64,000 nt of DNA from Allantophomopsis cytisporea. Taxonomy: Eukaryota; Ascomycota; Leotiomycetes; Phacidiales; Phacidiaceae. The notes under the pieces were generated by a model. That model saw only the letters and a list, made by a program, of their open reading frames with translations, was not told the origin of the DNA and did not search any database. Positions 11,024-21,051 of this stretch are shown piece by piece. The stretch lies in contig CP103032.1 of the NCBI GenBank assembly GCA_024752435.1, positions 1,798,001 to 1,862,000 on the forward strand. The letters run 5' to 3'. The position numbers and the translations under genes were made by a program. Position 1 is the first letter of the stretch, and every line of letters begins with the position of its first letter.

Positions 11024-11710
11024 TCAAGAGCTCTTATCCTTGTTTCCTGGCGCATCGATCGGCTTAACAAGATCACCAATAGACTTGAAGAAATCGCCGA
11101 TGCTCGAGCGCGCCTTCAAGTCGACCTCCGCATCAGCATCGACGTCAGCCTTGATATGCTCCTCCTCAATCTCCGCCTCAACCTCAGCATCAACACCGGC
11201 ATCGACCTCACGCTTGGTGTCCTTGTTCCCCGGCGCATCAATCGGCTTCACGAGATCCCCAATGGACTTGAACAAATCACTGATGCTAGAGCGCGCACCA
11301 AGCCCAACCTCGACATCAACATCAGCGTCGACGTCAACATCCCGCTTGGTAGCCTTGTTTCCTGGCGCATCGATCGGCTTAACTAGACTTCCGATCGATT
11401 TGAATAAATCGCTGATGCTTGAGCGGTCGCTGAGCTCGATGGAGCGTGTGCTGACCTTGCTGTGGTGCGCGGGATCGGCGGTGAAGAGAGCTCTGAAAAG
11501 GCTGGAGAGCGCGGTTGAGTCGGTGCTCGTGGAGGTGGTGTCGCGGGCTGAGACGCTGTGGGCTTGACTGCGAGAGTGGCCGTAGTTTGAGGTTGAGACG
11601 GAGGCGGAGGCGGCAGTTGAGATGTCGTGGGCTTGGCTGCGAGAGTGGCCGAAGTTTGTTGGAGCGGCGAGGGTTAGGGGAAGGAGGAGGAGAGGGAGAG
11701 AGAGCTTCAT
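11024..11710 (-). CDS. Kex2-processed secreted repeat protein (KEP-type peptide precursor)
   Basis: Single exon, 228 residues. The start at 11710 is chosen over an upstream in-frame ATG (11878) because CCAAAATG is ideal context and a clean signal peptide follows (MKLSLPLLLLPLTLAAP, cut near 16). Two copies of GHSRSQAH lie at 21-28 and 44-51. Three copies of a 24-residue unit start at Arg96, Arg140 and Arg201, sharing the core SSISDLFKSIGDLVKPI and then DAPGNK; the first two are followed by KR (122-123, 166-167), the classic Kex2 site, and the third ends the protein. Spacers are acidic alternating Asp/Val/Ala. The core spaces Ile, Leu, Phe, Ile, Leu, Val for one hydrophobic helix face. Family knowledge: such architecture is that of fungal KEPs (repellent-like, mating or RiPP precursors). 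I recognise no named homologue; function is unknown. Confidence 0.85.
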   Translation of the reverse strand: MKLSLPLLLLPLTLAAPTNFGHSRSQAHDISTAASASVSTSNYGHSRSQAHSVSARDTTSTSTDSTALSSLFRALFTADPAHHSKVSTRSIELSDRSSISDLFKSIGSLVKPIDAPGNKATKRDVDVDADVDVEVGLGARSSISDLFKSIGDLVKPIDAPGNKDTKREVDAGVDAEVEAEIEEEHIKADVDADAEVDLKARSSIGDFFKSIGDLVKPIDAPGNKDKSS

Positions 11711-13504
11711 TTTGGCGTGAGGAGTGGTAAGGAGTGTGATTAAAGAATGTTGGTTGGTTTGGTAATAAATGTGTTGAAAGAGTGTGTTGAAAGAGTGAAC
11801 GTTGGAGAGGTGGATTGAAATGGGTACAAGAGAGCGTGAGGATTTGGTGTTTACATATGAGGTGATGGAAGAGAACAAGACTTACCGTACCTTGCCTTAC
11901 TGTTGCTTTCGGTTTACGGCATGGAGAATGAGATTGAGATTGACTTACTTTACCTAGAACGACTGCGAGTTTGTGTGGATGGCACGGTCGAGGCGTTCGT
12001 TAATTCTTGACGGGGGTGGGGTATGGGTAATTAAGGAGGTTGATCTGGTGTGAACGCTGAGACATAAATAGATGATATAGCTCACAGCCTCAGCTAACAC
12101 GAAGTCAACGAAAGGAATCGAAAAGATTTAGGAGAGGAAACGAAAAGTAGGAAACGAAGAAGCCGCCAGCTTTTGCGGAGACGCGGGAGGAAATGCGACG
12201 GTTCAAGAGAATGAGGAGTAGTGCTTCCGATAAATATCATGGCGTTGATGGTATGCGGTAGAGCGGCATCTGTTGCTTGTATATGGATACTACTGTGTAG
12301 TAGCATCGTTGGTTTATTGTGGGGTATTATCGTATAACTTCAGACACTTGCCAGAGACAGCCCGATTGTTGTATTCCATTCAGTCTTCCATCAATATTGA
12401 TGACTCCGTATTGATGTTGATGTGACCTGATCTACTCTCGGTAGAATATTGACAGGGGTTAGATTTACGAATTGATGTGGAGCTGTCTTATTGAGGCCTC
12501 AGGCATAACTCAGCGCGTGCACGTGAGTCTAAGTTACATAAGCCTTCACCACCCAACCTCGCGAATTCCATGATATCGCGACACGACACCTCACTGTCGC
12601 ATCTACGCAACGGCATCTATCATCAACTTCATCCGTCAAACCATTTGAACGCCATATAATTCCGATTGCCACTCATTCATTGCTTTGCAACCCATCGACA
12701 CACGAGCGACAACGACGGCGAGTGCAGATAGTAACGGAAACGCAATGGAAACAGGTTAGGAATTCCGGCTGTGTGGAGGCTGGATCAGGTGTCCCTATCG
12801 GATGGACTGTACATCTGGGAAGCTCAGTCGTCTGTAGTAGCTGGACCAGGTATCCCCTCATATAGAGGAGTCCCCGCTGTGTGGAGGCTGGATCAGGTGT
12901 CCCTATCGGACGAGCTGTACATCTCTAGAAGATCAGTCGTCTGTAGTAGCTGGACCTGGTATCCCCTCATATAGTAGGAACTCTGGCTGTGTGGAGGCCG
13001 GATCTGGTGTCCCTATCGGATGGCTGTTCATCTAAGAGTATTAGTTGTCTGTAGTAGCTGGACCAGGTATCCCCTCACGTAGACCAAATATCTTCTTTGT
13101 TGGACAACCTGGATATCGTTCACGGCGATGCTATTGTGTGCATGGTATCGTGAAGGCTTAGGCTGAGTGGAGGCTGGATCAGGTGTCCCTATCGGATGGC
13201 TGTTCATCTGAGAGTATCAGTCGTCTGTAGTAGCTGGACCTGGTATCCCCTCGCAAAGACTGAGTCTTCCATATTGCCAGACGCGGCGTCCTGTGACAAG
13301 CAAGCAGATGATCGCATCATAACATCTATCTTCGAGTATGGAGTCAGGGCTACTTGTTGAGTATAAAGCCTGGGTCGGTTGGGATCTTGCATATCAAGCA
13401 AGGGTTTAATATGTTCTTTTACTTGCAATGACATATCCTTGGACTTGATCTTACTGATTTTAGTTACAGTTCCTCAGCCACTAGTTTAGTCATAACCTTT
13501 TACA
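11711..13504. other. Intergenic region with 4-copy repeat, upstream of the 13505 gene
   Basis: Holds the promoter of the minus-strand repeat protein (pyrimidine-rich on its coding strand), about 1 kb without coding signal, and the dimeric repeat array listed separately. Small open frames at 12094-12306 and 12673-12861 are not supported. Confidence 0.55.
12771..13252. repeat. Four-copy ~90-bp repeat with dimeric internal structure
   Basis: Copies lie at about 12771-12860, 12879-12970, 12989-13077 and 13163-13252. The first three are spaced 108 and 110 bases apart; the fourth follows an unrelated 84-base spacer. Each copy starts GTGTGGAGGCTGGATC (GAGTGG in copy 4) and ends GGTATCCCCTC. Inside each copy the motif GCTGGAYCWGGTRTCCC (one GCCGG variant in copy 3) occurs twice, once near each end, so the array holds eight half-units. 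Copies differ by substitutions mostly in the middle. Not a CRISPR (eukaryote, no equal unique spacers). It sits 250-730 bases before the ATG at 13505. Confidence 0.85.
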
Positions 13505-15124
13505 ATGTCCTCGCTCCTCCAGCCCGACTGTGTGACTGAACGCGTGCTCGTACAATGGCGCGAGCCCAGCGCAGGCACTCCTTGCTACCTGGGGAGTGTC
13601 GACAATGACCTCCGAATGACTATCCGGCTCTCCACACAAACAAATTCCCAGTTACTTCTTTGGTTCTACCTACCTATTGCAGTGAAAAGGCACCCAGAAT
13701 CGAAAAAATCTCGTATCAAATCCCTTTACTTCGTTATGCAAGCAGATATGTTTGATCAAAGCCAAGCACCATGTCTCTCAGTGCAGTCTTTGCGAGACTC
13801 CAATCCACCAGACTCGGCTCTCGTAGCCCTTGAGGCTGCAAATTTGGGTCCAAATGAGACAATATCTTGTCTGAGCTTCAAGCTCTGCACATATGGCAAA
13901 GTCTTCATGCCCGATGCGACACTCTTCCCTGTATCTGACAATGTGGGGAATGCCATAGCGAACTTGAAGTCTCTCTCACAGGCGAAGCAATTTGATGTAT
14001 ACGTCGCCCTCAAAGAATCATATCCGTTGTCCTTAACGAGCGAAGATTCACCCCACGCATTGTTGGGTGTACTATGTAGGAAAGTCAGTGCGGGTGAAAT
14101 GCACAATCACGCGCTGGATTTCACCCGCTCCCACAATGAGGGCATGGTGTGTGATATGTGGAGCAATTTCGATGTCGACGAGCGATCAACCCGAGGAGCA
14201 CAACTCCCAGCGCAAGTCCCACGTCCTGTGATCACAGATATCTCTCCCACAATACCAACCACGCCCATCAAGCTTCCCGAATTCGTCACCCAACGTCAGC
14301 AACAACCTCTCCTTCCTTCCGCACCCCTCGACCTCCCCCCACCCCAATACGCCGAAACCTTACCCCCCAATCAGGAGGACATCAATGAAGAAGACATCTC
14401 AACCGACTCTGAGGACCTCAACATAGTTCCGATTGCTAAGAAGCGCAAACTCAACTCTAGCAGTACCTCCACAGAAAAAGAAAAGCCACGCATTACGAAA
14501 CATGTCCGCTTCGTCTCGCCACCTTCATCGCCGGTAGGGTGGGAAGTGACACTATACTACCTCCAACGAACATCGCGCGAAGATAGAACCTCTTCTACAT
14601 CCAAAAGGTCTACCTCGAGATCACGGTCTAGGTCTCGATCTAGATGTAGTGCGCCGCCCCTCAACCACCAACTAGCAGATCATATTGTTTGGCTGTGGAA
14701 TGTTGATGAGCGATTGCCGAGATCGACCGACGTGCTATGGACGCTTGGGGAGGCGATTAGGGAAGGAAAGGGCGAGAACTTTGGGAGAGGCGTTGCTGAG
14801 AGCATGGCGGACGTCCTTTGTATGGACCGGGAGGCGCTGAGTGCCACATCTACTACTCCTACCTACTCCTCGAGCTGGTCAGGCGCTCAGAAAGTTGGCA
14901 TCCACAAGCTTAGTGTTCATAGGTCTTCATCTCTCCAGGATCAGCTTGCCGAGTTAATCCTCTGGTTACGGAGTGTCGATTATGGGCTCCTTGCAGAGTT
15001 CGATTTGGCGCTTTGGAGACTGGGCGATGAGGTGAGGTGTGAGAGGGAACAAGTATTCAAGAGGGTTGGGGCGGCGGTTATGGCTGAGGTATTCTGTGGG
15101 TATAGAAGGAGTGAGGGTATTTGA
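13505..15124 (+). CDS. Unknown protein with NLS, RS tract and duplicated C-terminal module
   Basis: Intronless, 539 residues; the preceding TTTTACA-ATG context is acceptable and no upstream ATG is in frame. Residues 1-215 look globular (mixed strands, conserved-looking Trp and Cys) and match no family I can name. Residues 225-300 are Pro-rich and disordered, followed by an acidic patch and a basic KKRKLN signal near 312. Near 362-381 there is an Arg/Ser repeat tract. The C-terminus contains two similar ~55-residue modules, near 386-441 (LADHIVWLWNVDERL...VLWTLGEAI) and 479-533 (LAELILWLRSVDYGL...ALWRLGDEV), clearly an internal duplication of a helical unit. The NLS and RS tract suggest a nuclear, possibly RNA-linked protein, but that is inference. 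Confidence 0.8.
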   Translation: MSSLLQPDCVTERVLVQWREPSAGTPCYLGSVDNDLRMTIRLSTQTNSQLLLWFYLPIAVKRHPESKKSRIKSLYFVMQADMFDQSQAPCLSVQSLRDSNPPDSALVALEAANLGPNETISCLSFKLCTYGKVFMPDATLFPVSDNVGNAIANLKSLSQAKQFDVYVALKESYPLSLTSEDSPHALLGVLCRKVSAGEMHNHALDFTRSHNEGMVCDMWSNFDVDERSTRGAQLPAQVPRPVITDISPTIPTTPIKLPEFVTQRQQQPLLPSAPLDLPPPQYAETLPPNQEDINEEDISTDSEDLNIVPIAKKRKLNSSSTSTEKEKPRITKHVRFVSPPSSPVGWEVTLYYLQRTSREDRTSSTSKRSTSRSRSRSRSRCSAPPLNHQLADHIVWLWNVDERLPRSTDVLWTLGEAIREGKGENFGRGVAESMADVLCMDREALSATSTTPTYSSSWSGAQKVGIHKLSVHRSSSLQDQLAELILWLRSVDYGLLAEFDLALWRLGDEVRCEREQVFKRVGAAVMAEVFCGYRRSEGI

Positions 15125-15378
15125 GCATGTAGAGCATGTAGAGCAATCGAAAGGGATATATTGGCAAAGAAATTAGAATAAGCATTGCGTGGAGAGTATG
15201 GTGCTACTTCTGGAACAGAGAAAGATTCCAAGATATGTGTCTATTGTATATCTGATATATATCTGTATGTGTAAATAAACAACAGAAGAATCAAAGAAAA
15301 ACGCTGCCCATATCTAGCATAACATCATATTTATATTACCATTGAATCGTCGCTTTGGGGCCAGCCCATATAGTTCCA

Positions 15379-17075
15379 TCATGTTTCCCCTTCTATTTTC
15401 ATCTCATCTTCCCTCGGCTCCACACTACTGTTTCGCAGAATCTCAGCCTCTAGCTCAGCCTTCTCATCAACCGTTAACTCGCCCTTCGCCTTCCCGATCT
15501 TCACAAATCCCACCATAAGCACAAACGAAAGTCCCGAACACCCAACAGCAAACCAAAACGCCGCTTTATAGCTCTCTTTAGCACCCAAATGCGCTGTAGA
15601 AGCGACAACTAAATCCGCGATGGCAAGGAGGAAGCTCATCCCAAGAAACAATACGCTATTAATCAGCGCGCCGGCAAGCCCCTGCCTGTGCGCTGGCAAG
15701 CTAGTAGTGATGAAGATATTACTGACATTGTACGTCACGTCCACGCCAAGTGTAGCACCAAGCATGGCAGGGAACACCCAGGCCCAGTAGTTGGGCTCAT
15801 TGGGGATGAGCGCGAACAACAAGACGGATAATAAGAAGCCGAAGCCGGAAACCACAAGAAGGAATTTTCCTGGGAGTAGATGTAGCGTGAAGCCGCCCGT
15901 CAGGGCGAGGAGTAGTCCACCGACGCACATTGGCGTGAACCAGGCTACGGTAAGGAGGGGAGAGACTTCGAGGATCGTTTGAAGACTAGATGGTCAGTTG
16001 GGTGAGGTGGAGGAGGAGGAGAAGGCGACTTACTAAAAACTTGCGTAGTAGAGGTAAACGCCAAAAACACCGTAGGAGAAGAAGAGAGATATTATCAGGG
16101 GCGTCAAGGACTTGACTTTGAACAGATCGAATGGCAGTAGAGGGGCTGTGGCTACCCAGCCTTCCACATATACCGCAGCGCAGATGAAGAGAACGCCGGC
16201 GATGAATGTGACGTAAATCTTCGGACTTGCCCATCCATTCGCAGCATGCGAGCTGTCCGTGATAGAGTACACGAGCAACAGCAGCCCAGGCACGATTGTT
16301 GCAACCCCCCACCAATCCATCTGAACCCTCTCCTTGTTCTTCACAGAAATATCCGGCACGGTCAAGAAGGCCACCACAGTAACCATCGCCAACAACATCG
16401 CCCCAATCCAAAACCACCACCCCCATCTCAAATATTCTTTACAGATACCACCCACAAAAATCCCAAAAAAGAACCCAATAGGCGAAAAAGCGCCATACAG
16501 ACTGAATACCATGTTCTTCCTCGACCCCGGCCGGTAGATGCTACCAAGCAACATAACCCCTGAGGGCAAGAACGCCGCCGGTCCGAGACCAGCCAGTGCA
16601 CGGCAGAAGTTCAGCATCACGTAATTGGTGGAAAACCCGCCGATGAGACACCAGACGAAGAACCAGGCTACTCCGGACACGAAGAGAATGTGCCCGCCGA
16701 AGATGTCGGATAGCCGGCCAAGAGGCAACAGGAAGGCGCCGGTTACGAGAGAGAAGACGTTTGCTGGCCATGTGCGTGATTCTGGTGGGATGTTGAGCTC
16801 TGTTGCGAGCATGGGAAGGATGATGTTGAAGCCACTTAAGAAGTATTCCTGCTGGTGTTAAGATGTGTGTTTGGGGGTGAGGAGGAGAGGTGACATACGG
16901 CTAGGAACATTGAGGCTAATAGTGAGAAGCAGAAGCCGATTTCTGCCCATGCCGTCTTGAAGATTTCGGGACGCTGTCGACCGAGTCGCTCGAGTTCACA
17001 ATCGGTGAGGAGGTGTGGTTTGCGTTCTGAGGATTCTCGAGGACTTGAGGTAACGGCAGATGTTGAGGCGTCCAT
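15379..17075 (-). CDS. MFS drug:H+ antiporter (DHA14-like), plasma-membrane exporter
   Basis: Three exons on the minus strand: 17075-16899, 16851-16034 and 15985-15379, 533 residues; the first acceptor could be three bases further on. A hydrophilic N-terminus of about 42 residues is followed by some 12-14 hydrophobic helices. The loop between helices 2 and 3 reads GRLSDIFGGHILFVSG, the MFS signature (G-x-L-S/A-D). ALAGLGPAAFLPSG in the fourth helix resembles motif B, and YRPGSRKNMVFSLYGAFSPIG resembles motif C of antiporters. The overall pattern resembles the fungal aminotriazole-resistance type DHA2/DHA14 exporters. It is transcribed divergently from the Zn2Cys6 regulator at 17857 across about 780 bases, suggesting shared control. 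The substrate cannot be told from sequence. Confidence 0.9.
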
Positions 17076-17856
17076 CGTTGCTTTACAATGATGACTTCGT
17101 CACTTGTTCAGGAGATGAGATTGTGGTAGAGACTTTCATCCAAAGGGTATGTATGCAGAGATAGGCGATTTAAGGGAATGGATATTTCTTCAATATATAC
17201 AAATACAAGTACAGCCCTTGAATGTTCGCCGGACATGCACTACTCCTCTTCCATTCGTTCTTTGCATTTTATTCACCCCTTCTGACTCACACCAGAGCCG
17301 TGACGCCACTATGGTTGTGATTCTGCTAGCATATGCAGTTGATGCTCCGAGATGTATCAAACCAGAAGACATTGATGCCGGCTGACCGTCTGAAGCTAGA
17401 CATCTGCGCCGTCTGTAATCCTTTGACCTCATTCATGATGGATATTCCCACAAAACAACATTCTCAAGGAAGGGTAACAAGCCACAACAGGTTTCCGATT
17501 TATAATAATTGAGCCGCACACCGGTCTTGTGTCTTGGCTGCCTCATCGAGTAATTTTTACATCCATTGCGGATAACAATCAGAAGTTTATAAGGGATCTA
17601 ATATTCCCTACGTCGTTCGCGTGGGGACTGACCAGCGCTAGGCCGCAAAAGGCAGCCAAGACGCAACTTTTGCGGAGGCCGCTAGTGAGATCCTTACAAA
17701 TCCACACCAGTGCTACACCTTAACCCACCTAGCCTTATCATAGACAGATGCATATGGGACCTTACCTATGGCGGTACTTCTATGGAATCCCAAACAGTCT
17801 TGACATTTCCCAACTATACGACTACATGATTGTTCTCCCTCGGCGATGTATGAGAA
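17076..17856. promoter_or_regulatory. Shared divergent promoter of MFS transporter and Zn2Cys6 regulator
   Basis: No coding signal. The two start codons face away from each other across this segment. It contains a palindromic GC element (listed separately) about 180 bases before the regulator start. Confidence 0.6.
17643..17681. promoter_or_regulatory. Candidate zinc-cluster operator: inverted CCG/CGG repeat
   Basis: A perfect 9-bp inverted repeat CCGCAAAAG (17643-17651) and CTTTTGCGG (17667-17675) with a 15-base spacer; its right arm overlaps CGG-AGG-CCG at 17673-17681. Zn2Cys6 dimers typically bind paired CGG triplets, so this is a plausible self- or cross-regulatory site. Binding is inferred. 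Confidence 0.35.
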
Positions 17857-19663
17857 ATGTCCTCTTCCATGGATGTTCCTGAAATAGGCGCACAACATAT
17901 TGCGCCCAGTAACGCAGCTGCAGAAGTTTCCAAATACCCCAAAAAACCATGTCATAACTGCCGCAGGTCACGACTCCGATGCGATCAATCTTTCCCAAGT
18001 TGCAATAAGTGCATTCGTAACGGCGAGGAATGTCTGGGCTATCAAAAGTACTTTTCCTGGGTCAATGGAGCCGCTAGTCGGGGCAAGATGGTGGGAAAGT
18101 CTTTCGACGCTGTAGACAGGACGAAAAGGCCAAGGGAGGCGTCTTCCCCCGTGAAGTTGCTGGAACAGAGATCTCTAGTCGTTTGTCCCAAAGCCTTTGC
18201 TGCTGGGCAAAGTTTTATGCCTTTGGGCTCATTTATGCGTGATCCGCTGTTGCAAGACCTAGACCAAAACTCAAGGTTTTATTTCTCATATTGTAAGCTT
18301 GCCAGTGTGGTCTTGTTCCCCAGGAAGCCAAGCAGCTACTCAGTGAGATGAATGCTAAGTTCTTTGGTAGTTGACAGTCATGTCTGCAAAGATCTTGTGA
18401 TGTACGATCAACCATCACAAAACCCATACCGTGATCTACTTCCTTTCGCAAGCGAGTATAAGTCTCTCTTGCATGTAATCCTTGCGATATCTGCCTTTCA
18501 CTTTTCAAACGAACTTGGGCGACAACGTGTGATAGCAGAATCAAAGTCTTCAAAAGATCCAGCTGTTATTGCACAAGCTCCTCCAGAGTTAACTGACATG
18601 CTTAAAGCATCACCACGAGATGTCTATCATTATGCCCTAACAGCTAAACAACAAGCTTTGAGGTCACTATATCTTGAATTAAAGGATCATACGGAGACAA
18701 ATACCATGGTCACATTAGCTTGTGCGCTTCTATTCATTGAACTCGATCTCGTTGACTCGGGAAAGAACAACTGGAGAGCGCATGTGGAAGGATCAAGGAG
18801 ACTCGTGGAACAACTCGGAACACTACAGGATATCCAAGAGCTTTCGACAAACTCCATAATGAAGTCTTTGATTTCAGGATGTGTAGTGTATGTCATCAAC
18901 GGCATCAGAAAATTTTAAGCTGCAAGCTTACTCCAATTTCAGGTACGACATTCTCGGCAGCATGACGTCCTCAGCCCGACCCTCGCACCAATCCAGCATC
19001 GACATCTTTCCCTTACTGAAGAGCGCTGAGGCGAATCACTATCTCTCTTGTCCCAGCGAACTTCTTCGAATTCTGCAAGCCGTCCCACAACTCCAAGTCT
19101 CCACATCCGCCCCTAGCTCCCCTCCCTCCTCCCCCTCTATCTCTCAAGATGGTGTCCCAACCCCCAGCTGCTCCATTGATATCGCCTCCAACCTCCTTCA
19201 GCGTGCTCAGTCCTTTGACTCCGAAGCTTGGGCCACACTCCTCCAACAAACCTCACCACAGTGTGACTGGGAAAAGCGCATGCACATCGCGTCTGCGCAC
19301 AAAGCCGCTGTGTGCATCTATATCAGCGAAGCGTTGCCCTCAACAACTCACGCCCTCACTCGCAGCATTGAAGACCTGGTCTCTGAGATTTGCACACACG
19401 TCACATATATCAACCTCAATGACACCTTCATCAAATCAACCGCGTGGCCCATCTTCATTGCCAGTGCAGCGACATCCGACCCCGTGAAGAGGAAGTGGAT
19501 GCTTGGTAGGCTTAATGAGCTGTGGCAGCAGATGCCTTGGGGGTATCTCAGGAGTGCCATCGAGGTCTTGAATCACATTTGGGAGAAACGCGCACTGCCC
19601 GGTGGTGCGGGGAATTGGGTGCAGGAGTTGAGAGTCTTGGGTATCGACTGGCTGATTGCGTAG
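17857..19663 (+). CDS. Zn2Cys6 transcription factor with fungal-specific C-terminal domain
   Basis: Three exons: 17857-18292, 18371-18887 and 18943-19663, 557 residues. The binuclear zinc cluster has Cys at 32, 35, 42, 49, 52 and 59 (CX2CX6CX6CX2CX6C) with basic linker RRSRLR. Residues from about 135 (FYFSYFDSHVCKDLVMYD then NPYRDLLPFA) follow the pattern of the Fungal_trans_2 type regulatory domain (PF11951-like), running to the C-terminus with a Ser/Pro-rich loop near 380. The first intron acceptor was chosen at 18370, because nearer AGs lead into a stop. Its divergent partner is the MFS exporter, and a P450 lies downstream on the same strand, so it may be a pathway-specific regulator of these genes. 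The target genes are inferred from position only. Confidence 0.88.
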
Positions 19664-21051
19664 GAGATCTAATGACGACGACGAGAATTTAGAAGGCTTC
19701 TATACACTCTGTATTGGAGCGGACATGTTTCATTTGATTGCCGTTATCGATCACGATTATACTCATGAAACTAAACATCACTCTTGGTCTATATATCCAC
19801 ATTAGACTTTTCGAGACCAAATCTTTAGGCAGCGATATTCGAAGCACTGATTTGTTTCTCTGCAAGAACATTAAAACCCTTAAATCCCAAATTTATCTTT
19901 CCTATCATGAGTTCATAAGGGAGCCGCAAGCCAAGTCGCGCGGTCTGTTACCCCCCTTTTTGTGCCGTCATCAACCATTCAAAGTCAACCACATTGTTGC
20001 TGATGAAGTTTCTTGTCAGTAAAGCAGTTCCCTCATCTTCTTAGTTGGTCGAACATCAATGCTACTGTGGCCGGGGGCTCGACTTATCATTGCCAAATTT
20101 CCCAACGTCGAGCTTTGATTTTGCTAATAATGCTTCGTCATATGTGGTGTTGTTCTCATACTTCAATGGACGCACTACCTCGTGCTTTGGCACTCTGGTT
20201 TGAAGTTTTTCTGGCACTGAGAGCTCAAGACGAAGGGTCTGATTGTACAGGGAGAAACTGAGTGACAGGATTGATTTGATATCTTGATTCAGAAAAATTG
20301 TGTATAGATGGTTGAAATAATGTCCATTGAGATAACTCTGTGGAAGGGAACAAGATACGGGTATTCTCCTCACTAGTTTGAGGAGACAAAGTACGATGTA
20401 TCTAGCAAAGAATGCCGCGTTAATCTTTTCTCATCATCTGCTTGTATAATATACACCTCATACCCTATGTCCTACCTGCAACATAGTTTGCTGCGAGAAA
20501 TAGAAGTATCGCAAAGGCTTCAATCATGGCGTTAGCTTACCCCGGGAACCTGTCGGCACAAGAGACTCATACGGCAGGGATCAAATGGCCGTATCACCTG
20601 CCGATGTGCGGCACATACATATTTGGACGGCGTAGCACATCACCTCCGCAATCACAAACCATACGACTTCATGCAAACAGCCTATAGAATTGTATCTGAT
20701 ATGCACGGACTCGCGGACCGCAAGTTCGCGAGTTGACATAGATTTGATAAACATCAATATACCCCTCCACATACCGATGCGATGGCCGCGACATGAAGTC
20801 TGCTTACTCCCGAGTACATAATTACCAAGACTTTGACCGTTATCAAGGCTAATTTCATGCTCATCATTGGTTGAAGAAGATCTGCCCATGTCTAATACTA
20901 CGGCTGTTAAGATGAGCCATAACTTTATATGTACCTACTCCGGACATCATCTCTATATAAGAGGCATCGCTTCTTGCATCCTGAACGCTTTATTCCTCCC
21001 AGACATAACTAAAAATTGGTAGCAGTATTGAATCTGGATGTAATTATCAAC
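19664..21051. other. Intergenic: regulator 3' flank and P450 promoter
   Basis: No gene recognised; open frames at 19738-20022, 20013-20261 and 20581-20889 have no coding character or domain. Contains the inverted element at 20709-20733. Confidence 0.55.
20709..20733. promoter_or_regulatory. Inverted repeat with CGG-CCG core upstream of P450
   Basis: ACTCGCG (20709-20715) and CGCGAGT (20727-20733) form a perfect 7-bp inverted repeat with an 11-base spacer; CGGACCG (20714-20720) overlaps the left arm. It lies about 320 bases before the P450 start. A zinc-cluster site is possible but unproven. Confidence 0.3.

Noticed and set aside
11040..11567. 175-codon plus-strand frame opposite the repeat precursor
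   Set aside because: Its repeats are the reverse image of the sense repeats; the sense strand has a signal peptide, KR sites and good start context.
12771..13252. CRISPR-like array
   Set aside because: Repeats are long, diverged and contiguous with a single odd spacer, in a eukaryotic nuclear sequence.
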